A stretch of 64,000 nucleotides of DNA from the NCBI GenBank assembly GCA_011049175.1, contig DSCJ01000025.1, positions 1 through 64,000 on the forward strand. The letters run 5' to 3'. Both the position numbers and the translations under genes were made by a program. Below are positions 20,192 through 28,299 of this stretch, piece after piece; position 1 is the stretch's first letter; every line of letters begins with the position of its first letter. The notes under the pieces are model-generated. The model was not told where the DNA came from. It was given only the letters and a program-made list of their open reading frames with translations, and did not search any database. Origin of the DNA: Bacteroidota bacterium. GTDB lineage: Bacteria > Bacteroidota > Bacteroidia > Bacteroidales > VadinHA17.

Positions 20192-21040
20192 TTACTGATG
20201 CAGGGTTCCTGTATTCACTACCGGAGTGGCATCTTTGTCGCCGCAAAGTACCACCATCAGGTTGCTGACCATAGCGGCTTTTTTCTCTTCATCCATGTCG
20301 ATGATTCCCTTGTGGGAAAGCTGATCCAGAGCCATCTGGACCATACTCACCGCTCCTTCCACAATCTTGAACCGGGCGGCAACAATGGCTGTAGCCTGCT
20401 GCCTGCGCAGCATGGCGCTGGCAATTTCAGAAGCATAGGCAATGTAATTGATCCGTGCCTCGATGACATGAATACCGGCAATTTCCAGCCTTTCCCGGAT
20501 TTCGTTTTCCAGTTCGTTGTTCACTTCCTCTCCACCGGCCCGGAGGGTAATCTCTGCTTCCTCGTCTTCAAAATTATCGTATGAATAACTTCCGGCCAGC
20601 TTCCGAAGGGCGGCCTCGCTCTGCACCAGCACAAAATGTTCATACTGATCCACTTCAAAAGCTGCCTTGTAGGTATCTTCCACTTTCCATACCAGCACCA
20701 GGCCGATCATGATCGGGTTCCCGATCTTGTCGTTCACCTTGATGGGATCGCTGTCGAAATTCCGGGCACGCAGGGAAATCTTTTTCCTGACAAAGAAAGG
20801 ATTCACCCAGAAAAAACCGTTCTTCTTAACAGAACCCTTGTAGGCCCCGAACAGAACCAGTACCGCCGACTCGTTCGGATTAACCACCAGCAGCCCAATG
20901 GCGGTAAAAACGAACAGCACGACGGGTATCACAATAAGATACACGTTACCCCGAAAACCCCCAAATACGATCAGGAGGAGCATCACCAGCATACCCAGCA
21001 CGGCCAGGTACCCTGATACAGGATGGTAGTTTCTTTCCAT
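20192..21040 (-). CDS. SPFH/band 7 domain membrane protein
   Basis: A 282-residue protein of the stomatin/prohibitin/flotillin superfamily. Two N-terminal hydrophobic segments (about 10-30 and 33-53) anchor it. The band 7 domain follows (LVVNPNESAVLVLFGAYKGS...) and then a helical region (ERLEIAGIHVIEARINYIAYASEIASAMLRRQQA) that usually drives ring assembly. Such proteins scaffold membrane microdomains. It leads a three-gene unit with an Arc-like and a zinc-ribbon protein. The 3' end of a small upstream gene and its terminator separate it from the respiratory operon. Confidence 0.88.
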   Translation of the reverse strand: MERNYHPVSGYLAVLGMLVMLLLIVFGGFRGNVYLIVIPVVLFVFTAIGLLVVNPNESAVLVLFGAYKGSVKKNGFFWVNPFFVRKKISLRARNFDSDPIKVNDKIGNPIMIGLVLVWKVEDTYKAAFEVDQYEHFVLVQSEAALRKLAGSYSYDNFEDEEAEITLRAGGEEVNNELENEIRERLEIAGIHVIEARINYIAYASEIASAMLRRQQATAIVAARFKIVEGAVSMVQMALDQLSHKGIIDMDEEKKAAMVSNLMVVLCGDKDATPVVNTGTLHQ

Positions 21041-21106
21041 GTTTTGATTTTTAGGATGATATTAATATGATATCACAATAATATTACACTTTTCGCATAT
21101 TTCAAA

Positions 21107-21141
21107 AATAAACCGCAAAAAATTCATTTTTGCGGTTTATT
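21107..21141 (-). terminator. Rho-independent terminator, 15-bp stem
   Basis: The arm at 21107-21121 (AATAAACCGCAAAAA) is exactly complementary to 21127-21141, with the loop ATTCA. Read on the minus strand it lies 23 bases after the stop of the 73-residue gene and ends in U-rich sequence. It should end transcription coming from that gene or the respiratory operon before the SPFH unit. Confidence 0.8.
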
Positions 21142-21164
21142 TTCCTGATACTTCCGGAGAATTA

Positions 21165-21386
21165 TCAGGTTTGCTGCATGTTGGAAATGGTCAGGAACAA
21201 CCGGTCAAGTACTTCATCCCTTACCCGGAAACGGATCCGGCCCAGGAGACTGATCCATCCGGCCCAATCCTCTTCTTCCTGCTCCCACCCGGGCCATTCA
21301 TCCTCTTCTTCGTGATTCTCCATACAATACAACATGTGATCAAGGGTAGAATATTGCTTCATAGGCGGAATGGTGGTTCGTTTCAC
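21165..21386 (-). CDS. Small acidic hypothetical protein
   Basis: A possible 73-residue protein, rich in Glu, Asp and Trp in its first half (ENHEEEDEWPGWEQEEEDW) with a basic helical second half. An alternative start is the ATG 8 codons in. I recognise no family. Support comes from its placement between the respiratory operon (100 bases upstream) and a strong terminator right after its stop, and from the unusual but protein-like composition. It may still be non-coding leader or trailer sequence. Confidence 0.45.
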   Translation of the reverse strand: MKRTTIPPMKQYSTLDHMLYCMENHEEEDEWPGWEQEEEDWAGWISLLGRIRFRVRDEVLDRLFLTISNMQQT

Positions 21387-21486
21387 ATCTATCTGAATGG
21401 AATAACGCGAATAATACGGTCCTTATTATTTCTTTTGGAGAAAAAAACAATAGAAAATCAGCCCGTTTGCATCAGGTTTTTTCTTC

Positions 21487-23346
21487 TCAGGCAGTGACAG
21501 TTTCTCCAGCAAGGTACCGGCTGATGCCCTGGGCAGCAATTTTGGCATCGGCAATGGCTGTTACAGCATCCATATTCGTATTCACGATATCCCCGCCGGC
21601 AAAAACTTTCGCGATCGATGTCATACCGTTTTCGTCAACGCTCAGCTTCTTTCTTTGAGTAAATTTCAACTTGTTGAACAACTCTTCAGGAATGAATGAA
21701 AAATCTGGATATTGTCCGATGGCTTCAATGATCATATCACCTTCCATAAACATCTCTTTATTTTCATGGAAAGCAGGCGCAAACCGACCCTGCTCATTGA
21801 ATACCGATTTCACTTTCCTGCAAAGAAGACCTTTGATTTTGCCAGATTCATCAACCACCACTTCTTTCGGGCCCCATGCCGGATGAAACTGAATATTTTC
21901 TTCCCGGGCTTCTCTGATTTCTTCTTCTGTAGCCGGCATTTCGCCCCAGTCTTCAAGTGACACCGTTTTGACCGCCGTTTTCTCACCGGGATACTGTATA
22001 TGCTGCAGTCTCAGTGCCTCGCGGGCTACATCAAGGGCTACATTACCACCACCTATGACAATAATTTGCCTGCCCACTTTCCATGGCTTTCCAATCTTGT
22101 TATCTGTCAGAAATGCCAGAGCCAGCACACATTTTTCATAATTTTTCACCTGCGTGGAACGGCTTCTGGTATATCCGGTGCCCAGGAATACCGCATCGTA
22201 TTCTTTCAGCATGTCTTCAAACAAAACGTCCTTCCCAACGCGGGTATTGAAGAAAAACTCAACCCCGAGTGAACGGATATAATCCACATCCCTGTCGATG
22301 CTTTCCAGCGGCAAACGATACGCCGGAGGGCCTGTTCTCATGGTTCCCCCACCCCCGGCCAAAGCATCATAAACCCCTACTTTGTGTCCGCTCAGCCTTA
22401 GAAAGTATGCCACCGATAAACCAGCCGGACCGGCACCAATCACAGCAACCTTCCGCCCGGTAGCTGGTCCGGGGTTCAATTCCAGGGTAGTTTTAAAATC
22501 TTTCACAGTATCGGCTGCATATCTTTTCAACCAGCGGATAGATAAAGCCTCACCCCGGATGCTCAATGAACAGGCCTTTTCACAATGGGCCATACATACC
22601 CTGCCGCAAATGGATGGTATGGGATTATCTTCATATATTTTCTTGAGGGATTCCTCAGGTTTATCTTCAAAAATGGCATGGATATAATCGGATATTTTCA
22701 GATGGGCCGGGCAGGCTTCCTCGCAAAGCCGGCATTCCAAACACCGGGCTGCTTCCTTTCGCGCCTCTTCCCGGTCATACCCTATGATATGTTCAATAAA
22801 CGAAAGCATTCTTTCTTCCGGCGGCACTACAGGCATGGGAACCCTTTCAGGTTCGAACAGTGAATATTTCAGATCGGAAACAAAACCGTCATAATCTTTC
22901 CGGCGGTGAGACAGACTGGCTTTCAGAACAGAATATTCGTTCGTCGGGAAATATTTTTCCGGTTCCGTATGCTCATTTTTCGGTACAAAAACAAAGGTGT
23001 CGGGGTCAAAATGAATATGGAAATAATCGCGGGTTAGTTTCAGCGAACCAGGCGGACAGATATCTATGCATAAACCACAGAAGCAGCATCTTCCATAATC
23101 GATCCGGGGGCGTTTGTTCGTTTTTCCCGGTTCAGATACGAGCTCCGGGATTTCGATCATTTCTATGGCCTGGTTCGGACATATGTCGGCACAGTTACCG
23201 CATCCTGTACAGGTTTCCCAGTCGTTTACATGAAACCCCCTGTATCTCATGGCCGGCTCTTTCAATTCGAAAGGATACCTCAGGGTTTTCGGTTTGGCAA
23301 ACAGGTACTTAATGGCCTTGAATGGTTTCAGTACGCTCTGGCTCAT
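21487..23346 (-). CDS. NuoI-like ferredoxin fused to GltD/NfnB-type FAD NAD(P)H oxidoreductase (MbxN-like)
   Basis: A 619-residue fusion, last gene of the respiratory operon. Residues 1-100 are NuoI/MbxN-like: a membrane-facing leader (LKPFKAIKYLF), then two [4Fe-4S] motifs with cysteines 46/49/52/56 and 87/90/93/97. Residues 195-619 are a GltD/NfnB-type module. It has its own cysteines 202/205/208/212 and 247/251/255/259, an FAD Rossmann motif (VIGAGPAGL, 302-310) and an NAD(P)H motif (VIGGGNVALD, 430-439). It should pass electrons between NAD(P)H and the NuoB cluster directly, in place of NuoEFG. The gene has the best ribosome site of the operon and starts 20 bases after the NuoD-like gene. 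Direction of flow is unknown. Confidence 0.9.
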   Translation of the reverse strand: MSQSVLKPFKAIKYLFAKPKTLRYPFELKEPAMRYRGFHVNDWETCTGCGNCADICPNQAIEMIEIPELVSEPGKTNKRPRIDYGRCCFCGLCIDICPPGSLKLTRDYFHIHFDPDTFVFVPKNEHTEPEKYFPTNEYSVLKASLSHRRKDYDGFVSDLKYSLFEPERVPMPVVPPEERMLSFIEHIIGYDREEARKEAARCLECRLCEEACPAHLKISDYIHAIFEDKPEESLKKIYEDNPIPSICGRVCMAHCEKACSLSIRGEALSIRWLKRYAADTVKDFKTTLELNPGPATGRKVAVIGAGPAGLSVAYFLRLSGHKVGVYDALAGGGGTMRTGPPAYRLPLESIDRDVDYIRSLGVEFFFNTRVGKDVLFEDMLKEYDAVFLGTGYTRSRSTQVKNYEKCVLALAFLTDNKIGKPWKVGRQIIVIGGGNVALDVAREALRLQHIQYPGEKTAVKTVSLEDWGEMPATEEEIREAREENIQFHPAWGPKEVVVDESGKIKGLLCRKVKSVFNEQGRFAPAFHENKEMFMEGDMIIEAIGQYPDFSFIPEELFNKLKFTQRKKLSVDENGMTSIAKVFAGGDIVNTNMDAVTAIADAKIAAQGISRYLAGETVTA

Positions 23347-23354
23347 ATTCTGAT

Positions 23355-23361
23355 CCTCCTT
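23355..23361 (-). promoter_or_regulatory. Strong Shine-Dalgarno site of the fusion gene
   Basis: On the minus strand AAGGAGG ends 8 bases before the ATG at 23346. The preceding junctions of this operon mostly couple by overlapping stop and start codons, so this independent strong site stands out. Shine-Dalgarno sites are generally weak or absent in Bacteroidota. Confidence 0.6.
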
Positions 23362-23366
23362 ATTAT

Positions 23367-24464
23367 TTACCGGTCAATTTCCGGTGCTGTGATATACAAA
23401 CTGATCATGATATTCCCAACATCCGCAATGCTTTCATTCTCCAGGGCTTTTTCCAGAATGGTCAGACCATGGCTGTATGAGGGTGTTCGGAAGTGTGCCC
23501 GGCAGGGTTTGTCTCCCCCGTCACTTACCAGATACAGGCCCAGTTCGCCCCTGGATGACTCGCAGCGAACATACACTTCGCTTTCGGGTATCTTCCATTT
23601 GAACGGATTGGGAATACGCTGATATGCTTCTCCTTTTGGTAATTTATCGAGCAACTTGAAGATCATATGGACACTTTCGATCATTTCATCGCGTACCACC
23701 CATATTCTGGAATAGGCATCTCCATCGGTCCGTACAGGGATTTCCCAATCCACCTGATCATAGGCGGCATAGGGTTCTGTTTTCCGGATATCCTTTTTCA
23801 TACCGGTGGCCCTAAGAACCTGTCCCACGGCTCCCATCCGGCAGGCGTCTTCTCTGCTCAGCTTCCCCACTCCATGAGCTCTTTCATAAAAAAGGCGGTT
23901 GTGAAAAAAGGTGTCGTCATAATCCGGCACACAGCTCCCGATGGTATGGAGGGTGGAACGGATCCTTTCCTCAAAGCCTTCGGGAAAATCACGCCTAACT
24001 CCGCCGGGCCACAGATAAATATGGTATACCCGTCCCCCGGTCAGTTCTTCGAAAAGGTCAAGGATCAGATCGCGGTGGTACATAGCCCAGTTGGCTACCG
24101 TATCAAAACCAAGCATATTGGCATAAGCCCACAATCCAAACAGATGTGAGCCCACCCGGGCCAGCTCGAGGTAAATGCTCCGGATAAACTGTGCCCGTTC
24201 AGGAACCTCTATTCCGGCCAGTTTTTCCACGGCCATGGCATACATCAGTTCCATATGATCGGGTTCCACCACATTGATACGGCATACCAGCGGAAAATTC
24301 TGGATCCAGGTACGTTGTTCCATGAGCTTTTCAAATCCGCGATGCAAAAAGCCCGGATTGGCTGTGGCTTTAACGATCCGGTCTCCTTCTACCTGAAGGG
24401 TAATGCTGAAGTTGCCCACCATGCCCAGGTGCTGGGGACCAAAATACAGTTCAAGTTCCCTCAT
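23367..24464 (-). CDS. NuoD-like (49 kDa/MbxL) catalytic-type subunit without NiFe site
   Basis: A 365-residue homologue of complex I NuoD and the hydrogenase large subunit. The N-terminal GPQHLGMVG (9-17) and FLHRGFEKLMEQRT mark the family. The first hydrogenase CxxC is reduced to C61-R-I-N64, and the C-terminal pair is absent (the protein ends SLYITAPEIDR), so nickel cannot be bound as in hydrogenases. Aligned by eye to Thermus Nqo4, quinone-binding His38 becomes Val16 and Tyr87 becomes Val65. It is therefore unlikely to be a standard quinone site. Start ATG overlaps the NuoC-like stop as ATGA. It is best compared with MbxL/MbsL. Confidence 0.9.
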   Translation of the reverse strand: MRELELYFGPQHLGMVGNFSITLQVEGDRIVKATANPGFLHRGFEKLMEQRTWIQNFPLVCRINVVEPDHMELMYAMAVEKLAGIEVPERAQFIRSIYLELARVGSHLFGLWAYANMLGFDTVANWAMYHRDLILDLFEELTGGRVYHIYLWPGGVRRDFPEGFEERIRSTLHTIGSCVPDYDDTFFHNRLFYERAHGVGKLSREDACRMGAVGQVLRATGMKKDIRKTEPYAAYDQVDWEIPVRTDGDAYSRIWVVRDEMIESVHMIFKLLDKLPKGEAYQRIPNPFKWKIPESEVYVRCESSRGELGLYLVSDGGDKPCRAHFRTPSYSHGLTILEKALENESIADVGNIMISLYITAPEIDR

Positions 24465-24979
24465 GTTCTTCCTTTTTTGTCATCCACAAAAGGAATCTGG
24501 TCAAAAACATCCTTCACATATTTTCTTGTGTCGAAATCTTTTCTGAAGGGGGGGATGTCGTATTCCCTTTCCAGGAATAAAGGGGTCAGTCGGGGATGCC
24601 CCCTGAACAATATCCCGTAAAGCTCGTGCAACTCGCGTTCATACGGGGAAGCATTCCCAAAAATTTCGGTGGCTGTATAGAATTGCGGATTCTCCCGGGG
24701 TATCGTTGTCTTGAGCAGAATATTCAGCTTCTGCATGGCGACATCTCCACCATATGATGATAAAATATAAACCAGTTCCAGTACATTGTCGTTTAACCGG
24801 TCGACGCATGATATCAGGGCCAGGTGATCAAATCCCGTTTTCTTCAGAAAACTCAGCATAGTAATGACCGCTTCTTTTCGGCACTTTACGGTCATGCGGT
24901 TTTCACCGTCCCCCTCCGTCGATATACTCTCGAACATACTCCGGAGTTCATCCTGCAACTTTTTCCCTGGATTTTTCAT
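24461..24979 (-). CDS. NuoC-like (30 kDa/MbxK) subunit
   Basis: A 172-residue peripheral-arm subunit. The diagnostic NuoC segment is present late in the protein: SPYERELHELYGILFRGHPRL, close to the usual ERExxDxxGIxFxGHP. The open frame extends further upstream, but the ATG at 24979 gives the usual length; it overlaps the NuoB-like gene by 32 bases. The stop overlaps the NuoD-like start (ATGA), implying translational coupling. It carries no cofactor and would join the NuoD- and NuoB-like subunits. Confidence 0.88.
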   Translation of the reverse strand: MKNPGKKLQDELRSMFESISTEGDGENRMTVKCRKEAVITMLSFLKKTGFDHLALISCVDRLNDNVLELVYILSSYGGDVAMQKLNILLKTTIPRENPQFYTATEIFGNASPYERELHELYGILFRGHPRLTPLFLEREYDIPPFRKDFDTRKYVKDVFDQIPFVDDKKGRT

Positions 24980-25553
24980 TTTCTTCCTCTTTTGAAAACA
25001 GGGGAGGCCATTCCAGCTCCCCAAGAATTTTTTCCTGATTACGCCGGTACTTCGCATAATGCTCACGGTATTTCAGGTAACCCGTTGCCATTCCCTTATC
25101 GATCAGGGTCCATAAATGGGTAACTGCAACGAATACTGCTTCGGGTCGGGGCATACATCCAGCAATCCACCCGTCTACCGGAATGTATTTATCCAGGTGC
25201 TTGATGGTATTGTACGAATCCCAGTACATGCCCCCGTTGATGGGGCATGAACCGAAACCTACCGTATATTTGGGCTCCGGCATTTGTTCATAGGAGCGAA
25301 TAATGTACCGCAATGTCTTTACCGACACATAACCGGTAATAAGAAACAGGTTTGCCTGGCGCGGGGTTGCCACGGGAATAACGCCAAAACGCTCCGCATC
25401 CCAGCGGGTAGTAATGGTAGGTGGTATTTCAATAATGCCGCAACCCGTGCAGAAATACAGGGCATGAAGAGAATATTTCTGCCCCATGTTCCCGGGCGAT
25501 TTGAACCATTTTCCAATGTTATTTCTATCCATCTTTCCGCTTTTTTTCGTCAT
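24948..25553 (-). CDS. NuoB-like (PSST/MbxJ) iron-sulfur subunit
   Basis: A 201-residue subunit holding the terminal [4Fe-4S] cluster. Ligands appear as C35 and C38 in FCTGCGIIE, C103 in GSCPINGG and C133 in AGCMPRP. The first pair is spaced CxxC, as in group 4 hydrogenases and Mbx-type complexes, rather than the adjacent CC of true complex I. This agrees with the NuoD-like subunit's features. The ATG at 25553 overlaps the NuoH-like stop (ATGA). The open frame continues upstream inside the NuoH gene but that part is not NuoB-like. Confidence 0.92.
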   Translation of the reverse strand: MTKKSGKMDRNNIGKWFKSPGNMGQKYSLHALYFCTGCGIIEIPPTITTRWDAERFGVIPVATPRQANLFLITGYVSVKTLRYIIRSYEQMPEPKYTVGFGSCPINGGMYWDSYNTIKHLDKYIPVDGWIAGCMPRPEAVFVAVTHLWTLIDKGMATGYLKYREHYAKYRRNQEKILGELEWPPLFSKEEENEKSREKVAG

Positions 25554-26449
25554 GAAGTGGTTACCCAAACAATGATCAAACCAATAAATGCAAGCAAAGC
25601 CGGCCATCTCCAGAGGTATCTCACAGCCTGCTCTATCCTGAAACGAGGCCATACTGCATGAACTACCTGAAATACCATAAAGGCCAGCAACAGTTTGATC
25701 AGAAAATAACCCGCATTGCTTCCGCCTCCCATAAACAGGTTCACAAACAGTGAAAGACCGATATAAATATTGAATGCATGCTGAAGGGTGGCAAATGCCA
25801 GGAATTTACCCCCGTATTCGGCCATAGGCCCCGATGAGATCTCCTGAGGGGCCTGAATCATCTCAAACGGCCGAATGCCCATAATAGCCGGCATGATCAA
25901 CAGGTAGGCCAGCCCCGATACTACCAGGGGAAGCTGTACCAGTGACCATCCCGCTTGTATCTGGGTTTCCACAATATCAACTATGGAAACCGTACGGTAA
26001 TAGGTCATCAACGAAAGCAGAATCATTAACAAAGACAATTCGTATCCGAAAGCCAGCTGCATTTTTCGGGAAACCCCGATACTGGCATGCGGATTGGCCG
26101 ATTCCCCTGCGCTAAGGGCAATTCCCAGAGGAGCAATCAGCATCAGGTACAAAATTACCAGCAAACCACCCGAACCACTCAGAGGACATATCCCTCCGAA
26201 CGGAAGAAATAACACCACTACCACCGATCCGGTGAGTGAAAAAATCATGCCTGCATCGAACAGTTTCCCGTGGCTTACGGCTGTCTGACTGAACCATTTG
26301 ACTATATCGATAAAAGGCTGGCTGAGGGGAGGTCCGTAGCGCCAGTGTATTCTTGCCGTTACCTTCCGGGACAAACCGATCAGGAACAGACCCACCAGAC
26401 AGGCCAGTATACTGACAAATAAAATCTGCAATACGAGTACCATTACCAT
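25550..26449 (-). CDS. NuoH-like (MbxM/HycD) membrane subunit
   Basis: A 299-residue integral membrane protein with about eight helices. It anchors the peripheral arm to the membrane arm. Charged loops typical of the family are visible: ARIHWRYGPPLSQPFIDIVKWF (32-53) and the Glu-rich PFEMIQAPQEISSGPMAEYGG loop after helix 5. The latter is the expected contact with the NuoB/NuoD-like pair. The sequence sits closer to the HycD/EchB/MbhM branch than to long complex I NuoH. An alternative ATG two codons in would give a TAATG junction with the preceding gene. Confidence 0.9.
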   Translation of the reverse strand: MVMVLVLQILFVSILACLVGLFLIGLSRKVTARIHWRYGPPLSQPFIDIVKWFSQTAVSHGKLFDAGMIFSLTGSVVVVLFLPFGGICPLSGSGGLLVILYLMLIAPLGIALSAGESANPHASIGVSRKMQLAFGYELSLLMILLSLMTYYRTVSIVDIVETQIQAGWSLVQLPLVVSGLAYLLIMPAIMGIRPFEMIQAPQEISSGPMAEYGGKFLAFATLQHAFNIYIGLSLFVNLFMGGGSNAGYFLIKLLLAFMVFQVVHAVWPRFRIEQAVRYLWRWPALLAFIGLIIVWVTTS

Positions 26450-28299
26450 ACCTTCCAGTATAATTGTATAAAAATCAAAATTGCCAGAAACAGAATGATA
26501 TACAGGGCATAATTCCCCACATCTCCCGTATATATTCGCCGGATGCCGTTCCCCGCGTTCCTGATTCCACGCGCCAGCGCTGAATAAAAATTGTCGGCTA
26601 TGTCTTTCAGATATGGAGCTATCATACGGGTAAGAGGATCATAAAATTTCACCGAATACTGGTATCTGTCAGCCGGAACGGGTGCACCGGCAGCATAATT
26701 ATCCATCTGATCTGCCCGGGTGTTTTTCGGTCCCATCCGGAAGAAAAGCCAGAGCACAATACCTCCCAAAATCAAGGCTGTAGCAATATTCAGCATCTGA
26801 ATGGACCCTGAACCTGTAACCACTCCCCACATATTGATCGCCAGCGGTTCCATTCCGAAACCAAGCTCCGACAAATTGATCACATGCAGGGGCAGCCCCG
26901 GAAGAACGCCGAACACGAACACGGTCAGGGAGAGAAATATCATGGGGACCTTCATGGAAACAGGTGCTGCCTGAAGCTTCTCATATTTCCGGGGAAGCTG
27001 ACCCAGGAAAATATGATGGATCAGTTTGTAACTGTACAGGATAGTCCCCCAGGTTCCCAGGAGCGCCACAAAAGCCAGAAAAGGGGAATGGTTAACAATC
27101 AATGTATGATATATGAGCCATTTCGACACAAACCCGTTGGTCAGTGGCACCCCGATCAATCCGCAAACGCCGATCAAACCGGCAACAAATGTCACCGGCA
27201 TTTTCTTGATCAGCCCGCCCAGTGAATTCAGGTCACGTACTCCGTTCGTGCGAAATTCCACCGCACCCACTACCATGAACAAAAGCGATTTAAAAAGAGC
27301 ATGGTTGAAAAAATGGAGCGTCCCTCCCGAAAGACTTTCACTGGTACCGTATGCAATCCCCAGAATGATATATCCCGCCTGTGCTACTGTTGACCATGCC
27401 AGTAATCTCTTGGCATCGTCCTGGAACAGGGCAATGAAAGTGGGAATAAGGATGGTAACGGCTCCCAGTAACAGAAGCAGATTTCTGACATTGAACAGAG
27501 CGTGTCCCAGATTCACAAAAACCTGGACCTGGATGATACCATATATCAACAGGATAAAACCGAAGGTGCCAATCTTGATCAATACTCCGGAAAGTACAGC
27601 ACTGAACGGAGATGGTGCTTCGGAATGTGCCGGAGGAAGCCAGACATGCAGGGGCCATATGGCATTTTTTATTCCGAAGGCGACAAAAAACAGGATGAGA
27701 ATAAACTGTAAGTAGCCGGAGGAAGCCGAATTCAGGCTCCCGGAAATACCTTCAAATACCAGAGTGCCGGTCTGCGTATACAGGGAAATCATACCCACAA
27801 GCATGGCAAGGGAACCGGCCACCGACATCACAATGTATTTCATGCCTGCAGCAATGGCTTTCCCCCTGTTGTAGCTGATCAGCAGAAATGTGCTCCAAGA
27901 CATCATTTCCCAGAAAATATAAAAGGAGAGAAAATCACCCGACAGCACGATCCCGATCATGCTGAAGATCACCAGCAGCATCATGAAATAGAAAAAATCC
28001 GTTCTGCCTTTTTTTCTGATATAGAGCCATGAAAAGATCACAGCACACAAACCCACCACCGCAATGGTCAGGGCGAAGATCCAGGCAAAGGGATGGATGC
28101 TCAATACCATCGGAAAATCCAGGAACCCCGTATACAGAGTGGCCGTGGAAGACTTTCCATACAGGGATGTAATACCGGCTGTTGCAAACAGCAAAACCAG
28201 AACAGCCAGAATATCCCTTGCTCTTTTCGATATTTTCCCCAACAGGTAAGTGAGCAGAGACCCTCCGAAAAAAACGGCTAGAAGAATTTCCAGTTTCAT
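26443..28299 (-). CDS. NuoL/MrpD-type antiporter-like subunit with C-terminal arm (MbxH'-like)
   Basis: A 618-residue ion-pumping subunit with about 14 core helices. The expected transport residues are present: Glu in the TM5 IFWEMMSWSTF, Lys in the following GMKYIVMS and Lys in HALFKSLLF. After residue 510 a non-hydrophobic segment and an amphipathic stretch end in a final helix (YALYIILFLAILIFIQLYW). This arrangement resembles the lateral helix HL of NuoL and of MbxH'. It would lie along the membrane arm and brace the second antiporter subunit. Its start overlaps the preceding stop as ATGA. Confidence 0.9.
   Translation of the reverse strand: MKLEILLAVFFGGSLLTYLLGKISKRARDILAVLVLLFATAGITSLYGKSSTATLYTGFLDFPMVLSIHPFAWIFALTIAVVGLCAVIFSWLYIRKKGRTDFFYFMMLLVIFSMIGIVLSGDFLSFYIFWEMMSWSTFLLISYNRGKAIAAGMKYIVMSVAGSLAMLVGMISLYTQTGTLVFEGISGSLNSASSGYLQFILILFFVAFGIKNAIWPLHVWLPPAHSEAPSPFSAVLSGVLIKIGTFGFILLIYGIIQVQVFVNLGHALFNVRNLLLLLGAVTILIPTFIALFQDDAKRLLAWSTVAQAGYIILGIAYGTSESLSGGTLHFFNHALFKSLLFMVVGAVEFRTNGVRDLNSLGGLIKKMPVTFVAGLIGVCGLIGVPLTNGFVSKWLIYHTLIVNHSPFLAFVALLGTWGTILYSYKLIHHIFLGQLPRKYEKLQAAPVSMKVPMIFLSLTVFVFGVLPGLPLHVINLSELGFGMEPLAINMWGVVTGSGSIQMLNIATALILGGIVLWLFFRMGPKNTRADQMDNYAAGAPVPADRYQYSVKFYDPLTRMIAPYLKDIADNFYSALARGIRNAGNGIRRIYTGDVGNYALYIILFLAILIFIQLYWKVW

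Noticed and set aside
23367-25553. NiFe hydrogenase large and small subunits
   Set aside because: Only one of four nickel-binding cysteines remains in the large-subunit homologue and no maturation genes are near.
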